Source: Owenia fusiformis (taxonomy: Eukaryota > Annelida > Polychaeta > Sabellida > Oweniidae). Taken from it: a stretch of 64,000 nt of DNA. The position numbers and the translations under genes are program-made. A model generated the notes under the pieces. That model was not told the DNA's origin, ran no database searches, and was given only the letters and a program-made list of their open reading frames with translations. The DNA is taken from NCBI GenBank assembly GCA_903813345.2, contig CAIIXF020000002.1, forward strand, positions 16,562,467 through 16,626,466, written 5' to 3'. Shown here piece by piece: positions 37,264-48,460 of this stretch (position 1 is its first letter; each line of letters starts with the position of its first letter).

Positions 37264-38153
37264 AAAACGCAACCCAAAGAAATTGCTATATCTTGAAAAA
37301 TACTGGTTCAATTATGTTCATATTTTCAGGAAATAAAGAAGAGACTGTGTGTGTATAGCTCCTGTCAATGGTTAGTTGTAAAACATGATGCCTTGGACAC
37401 CTGCTCAAAAAACAGTTGTACTAGCAAAATGCGAAAAACGCAGTCAGGGGTGACTGCAACCGCTAAAAAATTAAATAACTTCCTAACCATAGTGTTTTGG
37501 CTCTTCAAATTTGGCACAAACCATCTTCATTCACTGTTTGATAAATCTGTAGAGTGAAATCAAAATCACTTCAGGGACTTCACTGTCATGGTTGAAATGC
37601 TTTGAAATCGCAGTCAAACGCCCTGGTTCAGGGAGACTTAAGAAGGCATTTTGACCATGACTATAAAGTCCCTGGAGTGATTTTGATGAAACTTCAGAAA
37701 TCCACCACACATTGAAAAAGGATAATTTGTGCCAAATCTGAAGTGCCAAAACACCACGGTTAGAAAATTATTCGGTTTTATTGCTGTGGCAGTCATCTCT
37801 GACTGCGTTTTCCTATTTTCCTAGTACAACTGTCATTTGAGCAGGTGTCCAAGGCATCATGTTTTACAACTTCCTGACAACAGGAGCTATACATACACAG
37901 TCTCTTCTTTCTTTTCCTGAAAAATAAACATAATTGAATTAGTATTTTCCAAGATAAAGTTATTTTCCATTCACGTTTTTCGTATTTTGCTAGTACAACT
38001 GTCTTTTGAGCAAGTGTCCAAGACATCATGTTTCACAACTAACTAACAACAGGGGCTATACATACACAGTCTCCTCTTTCTTTCCTGAAAATATGAACAT
38101 AATTGGATCAGTATTTTCCAAGATATCGCGATTTCTTTGGGTTGCGTATTTTT
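37264..38153. mobile_element. Foldback DNA element (~890 bp) with one arm partly duplicated
   Basis: Starts AAAACGCAACCCAAAGAAAT and ends ATTTCTTTGGGTTGCGT. The left arm (to about 37600) is inverted at about 37650-37930: AGTTGTACTAGC, CATGATGCCTTGGACACCTGCTC, TTAGAAAATTATT and CAGGGAGACTTAAG-region phrases pair across. The outer ~170 bp of the right arm occurs twice (about 37800-37985 and 37985-38150). No transposase seen. Confidence 0.88.
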
Positions 38154-38230
38154 AACACCCTTGTATTTCAATGTCTGTCATTCTTAGTGCCTGTGAACAG
38201 TTTTCTAGTAATGTGTTCTTGCATCAGAGT

Positions 38231-38435
38231 CAGGCCCGTAGCCAGGGGGGGTTCGGGGGGTTCGGGCGAACCCCCCCCCCTGGCCAAAATTTCTTTCAAA
38301 ATCATGCAGTTTTTCACCATTCTGACTAATTTTTGAGTGATTTTTGGCCATATTTGCCAAAGTGAACCCCCCCCCCCCCTAGAATTTTTTAGAAAAACGA
38401 ACCCCCCCCCTTGGAAAATTCTGGCTACGGGCCTG
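38231..38435. mobile_element. MITE with CAGGCCCGTAGCC ends, 5-bp target duplication
   Basis: Begins CAGGCCCGTAGCCAGGGGG and ends CTGGCTACGGGCCTG, 205 bp, flanked by AGAGT on both sides. Internal phrases (AAAATTTCTTTCAAAATCATG, TTTTTCACCATTCTGA) match the copy at 26713-26872 and are inverted relative to 20159-20368. Confidence 0.93.
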
Positions 38436-39658
38436 AGAGTATTAATAATTTCAATTCAGTTACAAAATTCAGCAATTTCTTAATATGCGAATTGTAAATC
38501 TGAAAATGAACTCCATTGTCACTTAACTTTGGTAGGGAAAGTTGGCTTGCACCAGTTACATTGGCTATACGCGTCCATTCCGTTCCCACTGAACATGTGA
38601 TGTTGTTAATTTTCGTGTCCCCTGTTCATCTTAAATGTTTGCAAAACCATAAATAGTCAACTACACAATCATACATTCTATTTCGTACCAATCTATATTT
38701 TTGTCTCAACCATGTTTACATGTTTACTTTTTAAAAAGTTAAAGTGGCAACACAGACTTGAAAGTGAAAAATGTTTGAAAGAATCTTAAAAAATGGTTCT
38801 CGAGCCTAATTATATTTTCTGAAAAAATAAAAGATATTGACGATTTAAGATGTAGAATTGTCCAAATTCATAAGAATTGAAAAGGGGAGGCCACTTTTTA
38901 AACTTCTGTTAGATAACCTCAACGATCAAAGGATTATACACAAAGTCAAAACCAATGCACATTTTATGAAATAGGGATGGGATACAATGGTGAGTTCTCT
39001 CAACTGGTAGACAGGCTGGTCTCCCCTCTTTGCTGCCCCTTAGTAGATGTACTTCAGAATGATAAATGGTTGATTTAAAGTTATAATTGCGTCTAATAAC
39101 TTATTAACCAACAGCCACTATATTAGAGTGGGTGTATAACTGATACTGCTATTGCTCCTAAGGTCAAACAAACTTAAGAGCAACATTGCAATAGAGGGAA
39201 TAAACACAGTGAGAACAGGTTTACAGGTAAGTTACATGCATTTTATATTTTGAGTTTATCGCATTTATTTTGCTTTCTGTTTGATATTTTTATTCATAGT
39301 TCACATGCAATGAGTCTATGATACTGTATAAAAGAGTGACTAACTAAATAACAAATATTTGGTTTACATGAAATTAAAAGGCTGTATCACTTTTGGCTGG
39401 TACTAGATACTAAATTACAAAGACATTATTCACATTAAGTCATTCCCCATCATTGATTATGTCATTTTATTCTAGACATCAGATAATGCTTTATGTCAGA
39501 TCATTCGGATTTGGTTCATAGTATTTCAATCTGTATTCTAAGGTCTTGAATATCTTGTCATTGTTATATGTCACAGACTACCTATACCATTCATCGGTGA
39601 TGTGTCGTCATATATTTTGTAGATCCACCACAGGCAAAAAACAATACCACTCGTGAAT
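38436..39658. other. Upstream region of the protease-inhibitor gene
   Basis: No coding exon. A putative 5' UTR exon may end at 39226, where AGAACAGGTTTACAG is followed by GTAAGT. Its partner acceptor would be TATATTTTGTAG ending at 39622, giving a short leader before the ATG at 39659. A GTATAA word at about 39132 could be a TATA element. These are inferences from sequence signals only. Confidence 0.4.
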
Positions 39659-42286
39659 ATGTCAGAAGGACACAAATGGCCAGAATTAGTTGGCAAGGTA
39701 AGCAGTTTAAAGAATTCGAAGGTCTTGAGAATAGAAATGTAACACACTTTGGATTGTGTAAAAGAGAGGAAAAGAGAACAACGCCTTTATCTTGATCGAG
39801 TTTCATTTGATATTTCCCGAAGGCGTCTGAAAATGTTACAGGAAGACATGGAATACCTCTCTATATATTCAGTCACATGGTATCTCATTGACCAATGGGA
39901 GAACGAGTATCACGGCATGGAAATTATAATATACTTTATCGTGTAATCTGTATGAAGCCTTCTGATCGGTCAGAATCTTGTGCTGTACCAATCTGCATTG
40001 CTACTGAGAATGCCCCCATTGATCATCTGAGTAGCAATACACATACAGAGAATACAGAATATTTCTTAGGGATTATCTCCTAGGAAAAATGTATTGGCCT
40101 AACATCATACGATAAAAACGTTATCATGGTATGGTTATAGAATGATTTGAAGTACAATACAGGACATATTCTTCTCTCGATATTCGACTTCGTCGTTCCA
40201 ATACAGATTTCAAATCATGCAATAACCTATATTATCGTATGATCTGTAAAATGAAGACCTCTGATTGGTCAGTTCTTTTGCTGTACCAATCTGTATTGCT
40301 ACTGAGATTGTCCCCGTTGATCATCTCCCTCGCAATACAGAAAAAATATTGGTACGGAGGGGACAATCTCAGTAGCAATACAGAGGATCACACGATAAAA
40401 CCGTTATTGCAATACAGGACATATTCTGTCTCGATATTTTGTATTGGCACTCGACTTCGTCTCGTTCCAATACGGAATTTCTCGAGCAGAATATATCCTG
40501 TATTGCACTTTAAATCATTCATTAGTACTAACTTATAGTATTTTTGTCATTTACGATTTTTACGTTTATTTCTATCCAACATTTTTTGAAATTTTTAATG
40601 TTTCCTCTTACGAACTTTGTCGGCAAATGAGTGTCTGTATATTTTAGAGATTTATGACAATAAAACCATAAAGACACAAAGTGTTTAGGCAAATATGTAG
40701 ACATGCCAGAAAGCAATAAAAACTTCAATCCATATTAAAAACGACCAATATATACCATTCTACTATACCTTGCATTTGGTGTTCATAAGCAACCCATTTG
40801 GCTTATTAGTAATGATTATGTTATTTTTTTTTATTTGTCTGTTCCTTATTATTGGTTTATTGGATGACCGTTAGATGTTAATAAGGTACTTTCAAAAATA
40901 TACTAAATAATACAATTAGACAAACAGAGTTAGATTGATACATCACCAGGGTCATGAGGGTATATGATTTATATAACTGATAGTCCATTAGGTGTCACAT
41001 TTGCCTCATAAACCAACATACTAGAACTTTGGACCTGCTAGACAACCCCCACTGTATACGAGGGGAAAATTACAGATGATATTCTAGATTTCATTTAATC
41101 CAAATCTTGATTAATTAGAGTCATGTGTATTTGTGGTGTGTGAAGTGAATAGTAAACAAAACAGTTGCTCGTATGTCAGGAATATACGACACTTCACAAA
41201 AATAAACATTCTTTTAATCATAACAACATAGACGTTGTATGATATGCAAAAATGATTGTTCTGAAATGTCCAGTCAAAAAGCATTTTGGGTAATTTTTTT
41301 CTAAAATTGAAAAATTCCCATAGAACGTTTGTATTTGCATATAATTTCAGACTGGAGAAGAAGCAAAAGAAGAGATCCTGGCCGCCTATCCAAATCTAAA
41401 TGTAAGACTTTTCTCAGTATTAAATTATGAAGGAAATATATTAAAAAATCTTAAGATGAAAGTCAAATAGACTGCCATTCATGTAGCTTTCTATTTTTTC
41501 TGTTCTATATCACTTCAATGTTAAAAAATACATCAATAGCGTTGAACGATTACTGTATATAAAGTAGTAAGCTCAATATGATAATGCTACAAAACTTTTA
41601 ATGGTAATGATGTCTAGTTGCATTGAACATTTTTAATATGTCCAAAAGAAATGATTTATTATGCAAGTTGATCGAAGCGGGTAAATGGCATAATATGTGT
41701 TTTTGTAAATCTATCGCACTTTCATCCAGTTCCTCTAAATCGTATTTTAAAATTTGATACATCTAAATATTTTCCTCCGATTTCAGGTCATCGTTCAACA
41801 TGAACACTCCAAGTGCACCAAAGATTACCGTATAGAACGAGTTCGAGTGTTTGTGAATGATGATGGCGTCGTTGTTAAGGCTCCCTACACGGGATAGATA
41901 GTCTCAAAACGATGACATTTAAAACACTTGTATATACATTCTAATGGATATTATTAACAGCTTATTTCAGACAAACAAGATATAAAAATGATAACAAATT
42001 GAAAAGTTTTCATGGATTTTATGGTGTAGCGTGGAAACAATAATTGTTATCTTTTTTGAAGATCTGCGTCATCACGCTTTTGGAGACCACCCAACGAATC
42101 CCGCAACTGAACTCAACATGGAGAAAATGAACTTAGTTCTACATCCTTCTCTACTATGATGACATCTTTTTCCAGGTACAAGTATGTAACATGAAAAGTC
42201 CAGTAACAATGGACTATAGGATCGACAGAGTACGTGTGTTTACGGATGATTCGGGAAAAGTTGTTCGACCACCCATGACCGGGTAA
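39659..42286 (+). CDS. Potato inhibitor I/eglin-type serine protease inhibitor with two alternative last exons
   Basis: Exons 39659-39697 (MSEGHKWPELVGK) and 41351-41401 (TGEEAKEEILAAYPNLN) join in phase 0 to either 41787-41897 or 42176-42286. Both last exons are 111 nt, both start in phase 0 after a good acceptor and both end with a stop, so each product is 66 residues. The family signature WPELVGK...A...I...P.....V is followed by the reactive-site loop and the RVRVF strand. Exon 3A has the loop SKCTK-DYRIERVRVF; exon 3B has SPVTM-DYRIDRVRVF. By alignment with CI-2 and eglin c, the P1 residue is Lys in A and Met in B, which predicts trypsin-like versus subtilisin/chymotrypsin/elastase-like targets. 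There is no signal peptide in this start, as in many animal members. The only obvious poly(A) signal follows 3B, so 3A transcripts may keep 3B in their 3' UTR. Confidence 0.94.
39930..40510. repeat. ~305-bp direct repeat with internal hairpins in the inhibitor's intron 1
   Basis: A unit starting TATCGTGTAATCTGTATGAAG (about 39938) recurs as TATCGTATGATCTGTAAAATGAAG (about 40233). Both continue with TCTGATYGGTCAG and GCTGTACCAATCTG. The second unit contains a strong hairpin: GTATTGCTACTGAGATTGTCCC (about 40298) pairs with GGGACAATCTCAGTAGCAATAC (about 40360). A second palindromic phrase, CTCGACTTCGTCTCG beside CCAATAC, is at about 40446-40470. Probably a tandemly amplified non-autonomous element. 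Confidence 0.75.
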
Positions 42287-42486
42287 TTTGGATATATCAG
42301 AATCTTCACGACATTCAAACACACTTTTCCCCATATGACTCCATATATGTAGAATGGCCAGTAATATGAGAAAAAGTGCATATTGGTAATTGCTTTTTAA
42401 ATAAATACGGGAAATAGTATTAATGAATGTGATACGAAATGTGTTTACCTCATGGACGTTACACATTTCCATAATAGTTTTAGTTC

Positions 42487-42492
42487 AATAAA
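42487..42492 (+). promoter_or_regulatory. Poly(A) signal of the inhibitor gene
   Basis: AATAAA lies 201 bases after the stop of alternative exon 3B. No equally clear signal follows the stop of 3A before 3B begins. Confidence 0.6.
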
Positions 42493-43253
42493 CGTCCAGA
42501 TAAATATCTTATTTCCGCAAAATTTTGTTAATATAAAGAAATTTCCTCCCCTGCCACATGCCTGGCTACGCTCAGGTACAATTATGAAAAAATAAACACC
42601 AGATTTTCAAAGTGAAACACTTGTATTAGATGAATCAATTAAATATGGATATATATCTAGACAAAACACATTCATTAACATTAAACAAGACTTATAAAGT
42701 TAGAATGCGATAACTCGGGGTTATTTACTTAGAATAACTCAGTCTGATATAAATCGGTGGTGCCTCAAACCTGCCCTGAAGGATGGCTATGACATAAACT
42801 TACTTTTGTCAAAATACCGGACCTGATCGACTGCGAGAGCAAAATACTAGCTGAGCTAAACAGTTTTCGTTCATCGTAAAATTGAACTCCTTTTACTACT
42901 CCGCCTGGTGAATGAATCGTTGTTTTGTGACCCATGACCTACCTTTAGACACTTCGCCACATACCCGGGTCCACATATCGTAATTAGTTTATCGAATTGA
43001 AATGACATTTTCGATCCAAGAAGGAAATGTGCACAAAAAATATAAACTCCGCTTGACATATTCCTTGTCACTCCATCGTCTTCTTGATGAGACACGTCGG
43101 AACTTGGGATTCATAGCCATTCAACCAAGTCACAAAAAGTATGTAATAGTTGTTCAACATGTTTGATTGTGTTAATATTCTCGGCATTCCACCTTTAACA
43201 CCCGGGCTTTAACATAACAAAATGTCACCACCAGGATTACACAGTACTATGTA
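42493..43253. other. Intergenic, nothing recognised
   Basis: Non-coding sequence between the convergent inhibitor and GPCR genes. No exon or notable repeat was supported. Confidence 0.4.
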
Positions 43254-43793
43254 CAGGGTGACAACAAAAGTGCCACCTTCTAGTTTTGGAATTAATTTCT
43301 CAGTTATGAAAATCATGATTTTTTGTATGTAGATAATATTCAATTCATGAAACATTGATGTACTTACATAGCATCAGCAAGAGATATATGTTTTCCGTTG
43401 AGCCATGCTCTGACGCCAAACCACTCAAAATTAGGTTAAGAAATCTATTTTCTTATATTTACCTAATATAATTATACGTGTATTTGATAAAACTATTTTA
43501 GAAAATATGAAGATATGACTACTGATAAAACGTATTGGAGCAATTCAGAAATGACTCAAATAATGGCTAAGGCAGACATCTCATTCTCAATTTAAAAAAA
43601 TGATTTTTTAACAATTTTCCTCGAGTTCAAATGAAAGCATACATGGATGGAAAAATTTTAAAACCATAAATGCTATAATAAGTACACCATTGACTGTTTT
43701 CTCCATTTTATCTACACAAAAATCGTAAAAATTCCATCAAAGTTGATAAAGGTAGTCCAAAATTAGAGGGAAACGTCTTTTGCAGTCACCCTG
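43254..43793. mobile_element. Tc1/mariner-type MITE (540 bp)
   Basis: Flanked by TA, starts CAGGGTGACAACAAAAGTG and ends CTTTTGCAGTCACCCTG. The terminal repeats are about 20 bp with looser pairing further in (CTAGTTTTGGA with TCCAAAATTAG). No transposase frame. Confidence 0.82.
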
Positions 43794-44662
43794 TATATTT
43801 AAAAACTGGTGACGTAATTTGTTACAGACACTTAACGACTATCCCAAAAAAATCTAGCCAAATGTATCCGGGTACAATTTCCAAGGTTTACACAATACAT
43901 AATAATACATGAAACGATTCTATAAAACTAATTAAGATTTTAAATTCTCCTTATACTGACCAGTTTTAAGGATACTACATGTATATATATCCTTTCCACT
44001 GAGATTTTTTGGAATTGTTTTTTTCCACATTTTAACTTCTCCACAGAAGCATTCCCCCTTTATAAAATGATAAAATAAAAAGGTCTATCTAACGTATATA
44101 AATAGCTAAGTCAGTATTACAGTTGCTGAATAAAAGTCTCTCTCTGATGAAATAAATAGCTAAGTCGGTGTTATTGATGAATAAAAGTCTCTCTCTAATA
44201 TGTTTAATAGCTAAGGCAGTGTTACATTTGATGAATTAAATAAGAGCCACTCTATGGTGAATTTAATTGCTTTACATGTAAGACATTGTTATTGATGAAT
44301 AACAGGCTCCCTCTAACCTATTGACGAGCTGTTAGTCTTATAGTACGTCCTCACGTTTTGTGAAGCTCGGCCAGTGTTACAATGTTACAATTTATGAGTC
44401 AAACGCCCTCTGATATATTTAGGAACTGTTTGAGTATTTCAATACGTGAACAGGTGAATCAAAGAACCTCTTCGATGTGAGGAAATACAGGTCTTCTCCC
44501 ATGTATAGATACATGAGCACTGCCCTTGATGTATAACAGGTACTCAGGGTTGATAAATTAAGTATTGTAGTGTACATCAGGTTCTAATGCATTAAAGAAC
44601 TATGCGAGTATTGGAGTTAATGAACAACGTGTCCACTTTATTGTAACTATCAACTCGGACAG
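43794..44662. other. 3' flank of the GPCR gene with irregular repeats
   Basis: Between about 44085 and 44450 a phrase like AATAGCTAAGTCAGTGTTAC...GATGAATAAAAGTCTCTCTCTG recurs four or five times at roughly 60-75 bp, decaying to the right. No coding frame. TTTATT at 44637, a minus-strand AATAAA, is a possible poly(A) signal close to the stop. Confidence 0.5.
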
Positions 44663-47600
44663 TTACGCATTTGTTAAGCCATGGGCGTTCCCCAACGAAT
44701 TTCTAATTTCAGAGAGGCCTGTTTGAGGAGTTTGCGAATTATTTACGCTGCTGCTTTTGCAAAACATCTTTCTCCAGGGGATTGTACTGAACGTGTAGAT
44801 CATAGGGTTAATAGCGCTGTTGATGGGGAGCACAAATATGCTGACGTAGGCAAATTTATCACCTGGAAAAATGAAGAGATCCTATAAATCAAGAGCATTT
44901 ATGTACAGTGTAGGCCTACATATTGACCTCAAAACTTTGTGGCAAACCAATGACAGGGAAATTATAAATTAAAAATAATTATCAGATTCAAATAAAGTCA
45001 CTCGTTACATTGATTTGAGCAGCCATCTTGAGAATTCCCTCTTGAGCAGAGTCTGATATACCTAAAGCATCAGCATAAATTTGAATGAAATCCGTCACTT
45101 GATATTTGAGCTCTTAAACATTAATGGTATCGAGTTTATCAAAAACTGATTTTCCATGAAAAGTGACGGCCATTTTGAAATTCAGTGACAATTTTGAAGA
45201 TATCTTATTGAGTAGAGCTCATTAGTCTATAGACATCATCTTATAAATTCTAAACCGAATCTGTCAAGTTGTATTTGAGTTATCAATGGAATGAAAGCCA
45301 TTTTGAATTGAGCAGCCATTTTGAAAGTTCCTTCTTGAGCATGGCTTTATTTCATCAGCAGATAGAATACGAACCCAATACCCAGACTCTTGCGACTCTA
45401 CGATTCATCTACGACCCCATTCTTTCTTCTTAAAACAGTTTTCAGTCGAAGCTTTATCAAATCTATTCAAAGGAATCTTTGGCTGACACATGACAACGCT
45501 TGATAACTTTCGTAATTATGATGAATGTGTCATTGTGCAGCTAAGATATTAAATCTTTGGACATGCTGTTTTGAATTTATCAGTTCTGGCAAAATATGAT
45601 ATTTGTTTTATATTTAATGTCACTACTGATATTGTTAGGCTGCTCTGTACAAATTTCCCATGGATTTGGCTGATCTATTGCTGATAAAATACCTGTAAAA
45701 AGCGATTCATCTTTTTGGGATGCTCGAAGTTTAATGCCATGATTGTTTACCTGGAAGTGTAATGTCACATAGAGCCAGGAATCCAAGTATGGCTATGGGC
45801 ACCCAGCAACAGAAATCCGTGACCACAATCCATAGCATTTTTCTTGCCATCTTCATGTCCCGTATGTCAGGTCCAGTATGACTTGTACGAGTGGATCTAT
45901 GCCGAAGAACGGTGGAGCAGTACATTGCAAGATAGCAGGCCGCTACCAGGAGAAACCCCACAAAAGTGGCCACATTGAATAGAGCGAATGAGTATTCCCA
46001 TCCTTGGAAATGGAAATTTACTAGAACAAGAGGAAGACAGAATCCATATTGAGAATAGAATGCGTGGGATCCAAAGTAGGTCAAAGGAAGGAGTGGCAAT
46101 CCAGAGAGAGATACGCATAGAATCCAACCAGAAGCCAAGATGGTGCAGGCTGTGCGTTTGGTTAGATGGAGGCTATGTTTAAATGGAAACACAACCCTGG
46201 AGAACCTATCAAATGTCATGGTAACGAGAGTAAAAACTGACATCTGACTTGAAAGAGAGACAACAAATCCAGCTATCATGCAGATCCTTCCATTTACCCA
46301 TTCCGATTGATTTTCAGCGTACTTTCCCCGAAACCTTATATCCATGGCCGCGATGATAACAATGTATGCGCCCATCAAGAAATCGGAGATTGATAAGTTG
46401 ATAACCATTATGCGGTTGATGTTAGAACTTTCACTCGTTTGTCGTGCACGCAATCCCATGACTGTAATGTTTCCCAAAAGTATCAGCAGTCCAACTACCC
46501 ACAGGGCAATTCTCAGCATGTCACTTTTGATAAGGTCCATACATGATGATAAGTAGTCTGGCTGTGGATCACACTTCGGTACTTTTGGGGCTATGCAACA
46601 CAGTGCCATGTGATCACTGCTTAGCGAAATCAAATTCGATAGATTACCGAACATCTGGCGCTCATATTTGGTGTTGGCCAAAGAGTTGTTACGAAGATCG
46701 ATGGTTTTCACGTTCGAAATGTGCTTGAACGTATCCTTGCTGATTGTGTGAATGTTACTACCTACAAAGTGCAGAACTTTGAGGGAAAATAAGCCAGAAA
46801 ACATGGATCCTTTTAAACTACCTCCTTGTATTTTTGTAGAGGACAAGACCAAGGTTTCCAAGTTCTCTAAATGTTCAAAACAACTAGGTTCCAATGTCAA
46901 AGGACCTTTGTTGCCTTCGATTCTTAAATCTTTCAAATTCCACAACCCTTTATATACGTCTTTCGTAAGGCCTTCGAGTTCATTGTTTGATAAGTCAAGG
47001 GTTTCCAGCCTTTCCAGGTCCTGAAATCCATTCGCCATGATATCTCGTATTTGATTTCCAGACAGGCTAAGTTCTCGTAAATCTTCAAGCCCCTCAAATA
47101 GCCCTGGTTCTATTACTGGAATGTGATTGCCATTTAGAGACATGATACTGGCGTCATTTTGCATTCCGAGTTGGGCTGTACCGACACCTTCTGCACTACA
47201 AAATATCTGTTTGAATTGTGATGAAATTTGGGTCTGCCCAGTACAGATATTCGACTCAGGATGAGACTTCGGGTAAAAATATCTATTTGGCGGCAGAGCT
47301 GCAGCACATATGAAACGATCAGTGATGACATCATTACACTTTCGGGTCGAATAGATACCTGAAGAAACGTCCAGTATTTGACACGTGCTGAAACTCAGCC
47401 TCATGCCTGGAATGAAGAAATTAATGAATTTATATTAAGGTATTCAAGTTATACAATTTGAGGGGTTAGTACAAAACATGGCATGGGGCCATGACTCTTT
47501 CGTTTTCTTTCTCATTGAAATAATTACAGATAACAAAAGTGAACAAAAAGCTTTTGGTATTTCCTTGAAAATTGAAAAGAAAAACCATACATGTAGATTA

Positions 47601-48115
47601 GATAATAATAAACTATGCAATTTCCCTGTAAATTTAGGTCAGAATTTCGTGCCACCATCCTTTCACCACTCGTCTTTATTATTAATGAAAAAGTACTGTA
47701 AAGTGATGACATTTTGATTCAATCGAACTCTCAAAGCTAGATCATCTTATCTTTTAAATCAAATTAAAGTACCAACGCAAGAAGAATGTCGTTGTGTATT
47801 ATGTCATTTAAGGAAAAACTGAGGTGACGGCAAATTTTAGCATACTGACGTCCAGGCAGCCCCTTGCTCCTGTATGGATCAAATTGTTCTTAAGTCTACC
47901 TGCATAGATGATCTTCGTGGATTCCCTAGCATCAAGTTGCACTACCTCTTTCAACGTTTCCTTTATGCAACGTTGTTTTTCATTGTTTGCCAAATCCGCC
48001 CCATAAGACCAACACATCTTTCTTGCATCAAGCCATGTCGTGTTTTTATATTTTGAGATGACTGATCTGTAGCAAACACCATTACAATTGGACCAGCCAG
48101 TACCACACTGTGCAA
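44663..48115 (-). CDS. GPCR with C-type lectin domain, leucine-rich repeats and LGR/relaxin-receptor-like 7TM
   Basis: Exons 48115..47846, 47406..45751 and 44862..44663 join in phase 1 each time and end at TAA (44665-44663). The first exon and the start of the second encode a C-type lectin-like domain (QCGTGWSNCNGVCYR, TWLDARKMCWSYGADLA, ITDRFICA). The second exon adds about six LRRs (LSLSGNQIRDI, LDLSNNELEGL) and a Cys hinge (CCIAPKVPKCD), then seven helices: NLSISDFLMG in TM2, VTMTFDRFSRVVFPF after TM3 (a DRF in the DRY position), and VVTDFCCWVPI in TM6. The last exon carries the NPMIY motif of TM7 and a short tail. The TM2, TM6 and hinge signatures are those of LGRs, closest to relaxin receptors and GRL101, which normally carry LDLa modules rather than a lectin. 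Ligand unknown. No signal peptide in these exons; see 55594-56685. Confidence 0.94.
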
Positions 48116-48460
48116 CTACAAACAAAAAACACTACATGAGGCCTGTAAGCCACTTTTCTCCAAGGGGGGGGGGGGTGCGGTTTTTACTAAAGAGAATATA
48201 AAATTGTCAATCAAATCGCGTAAGTCAGAGGGGGGGGGGGGGGGGGGGGGGTGAGTGGGGCAATTCAGCCCATTTTGTTGTATTTTATTGGTTTCAGACT
48301 AAATATTGTATGAGCAATTTGGAGAAACATTGGAATGGGGGAAAATGTGCCAGAAGGGCATACATGTTTACTCGAGAACTTTACTAGTTCAAGATCACAC
48401 TTTTAAGAGTTTTAATCAATAGTACGAATCAATTTAAAGAAATTCAGAATTTTTCAGATG
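48116..48460. other. Intron sequence with long poly-G tracts
   Basis: G-runs at about 48164-48174 and 48231-48251 (about 21 bases) precede a T. On the GPCR's sense strand these are C-runs just upstream of the lectin exon. No gene. Confidence 0.6.

Noticed and set aside
45988-47024. Plus-strand frames opposite the GPCR
   Set aside because: Antisense shadows of the LRR-7TM exon.
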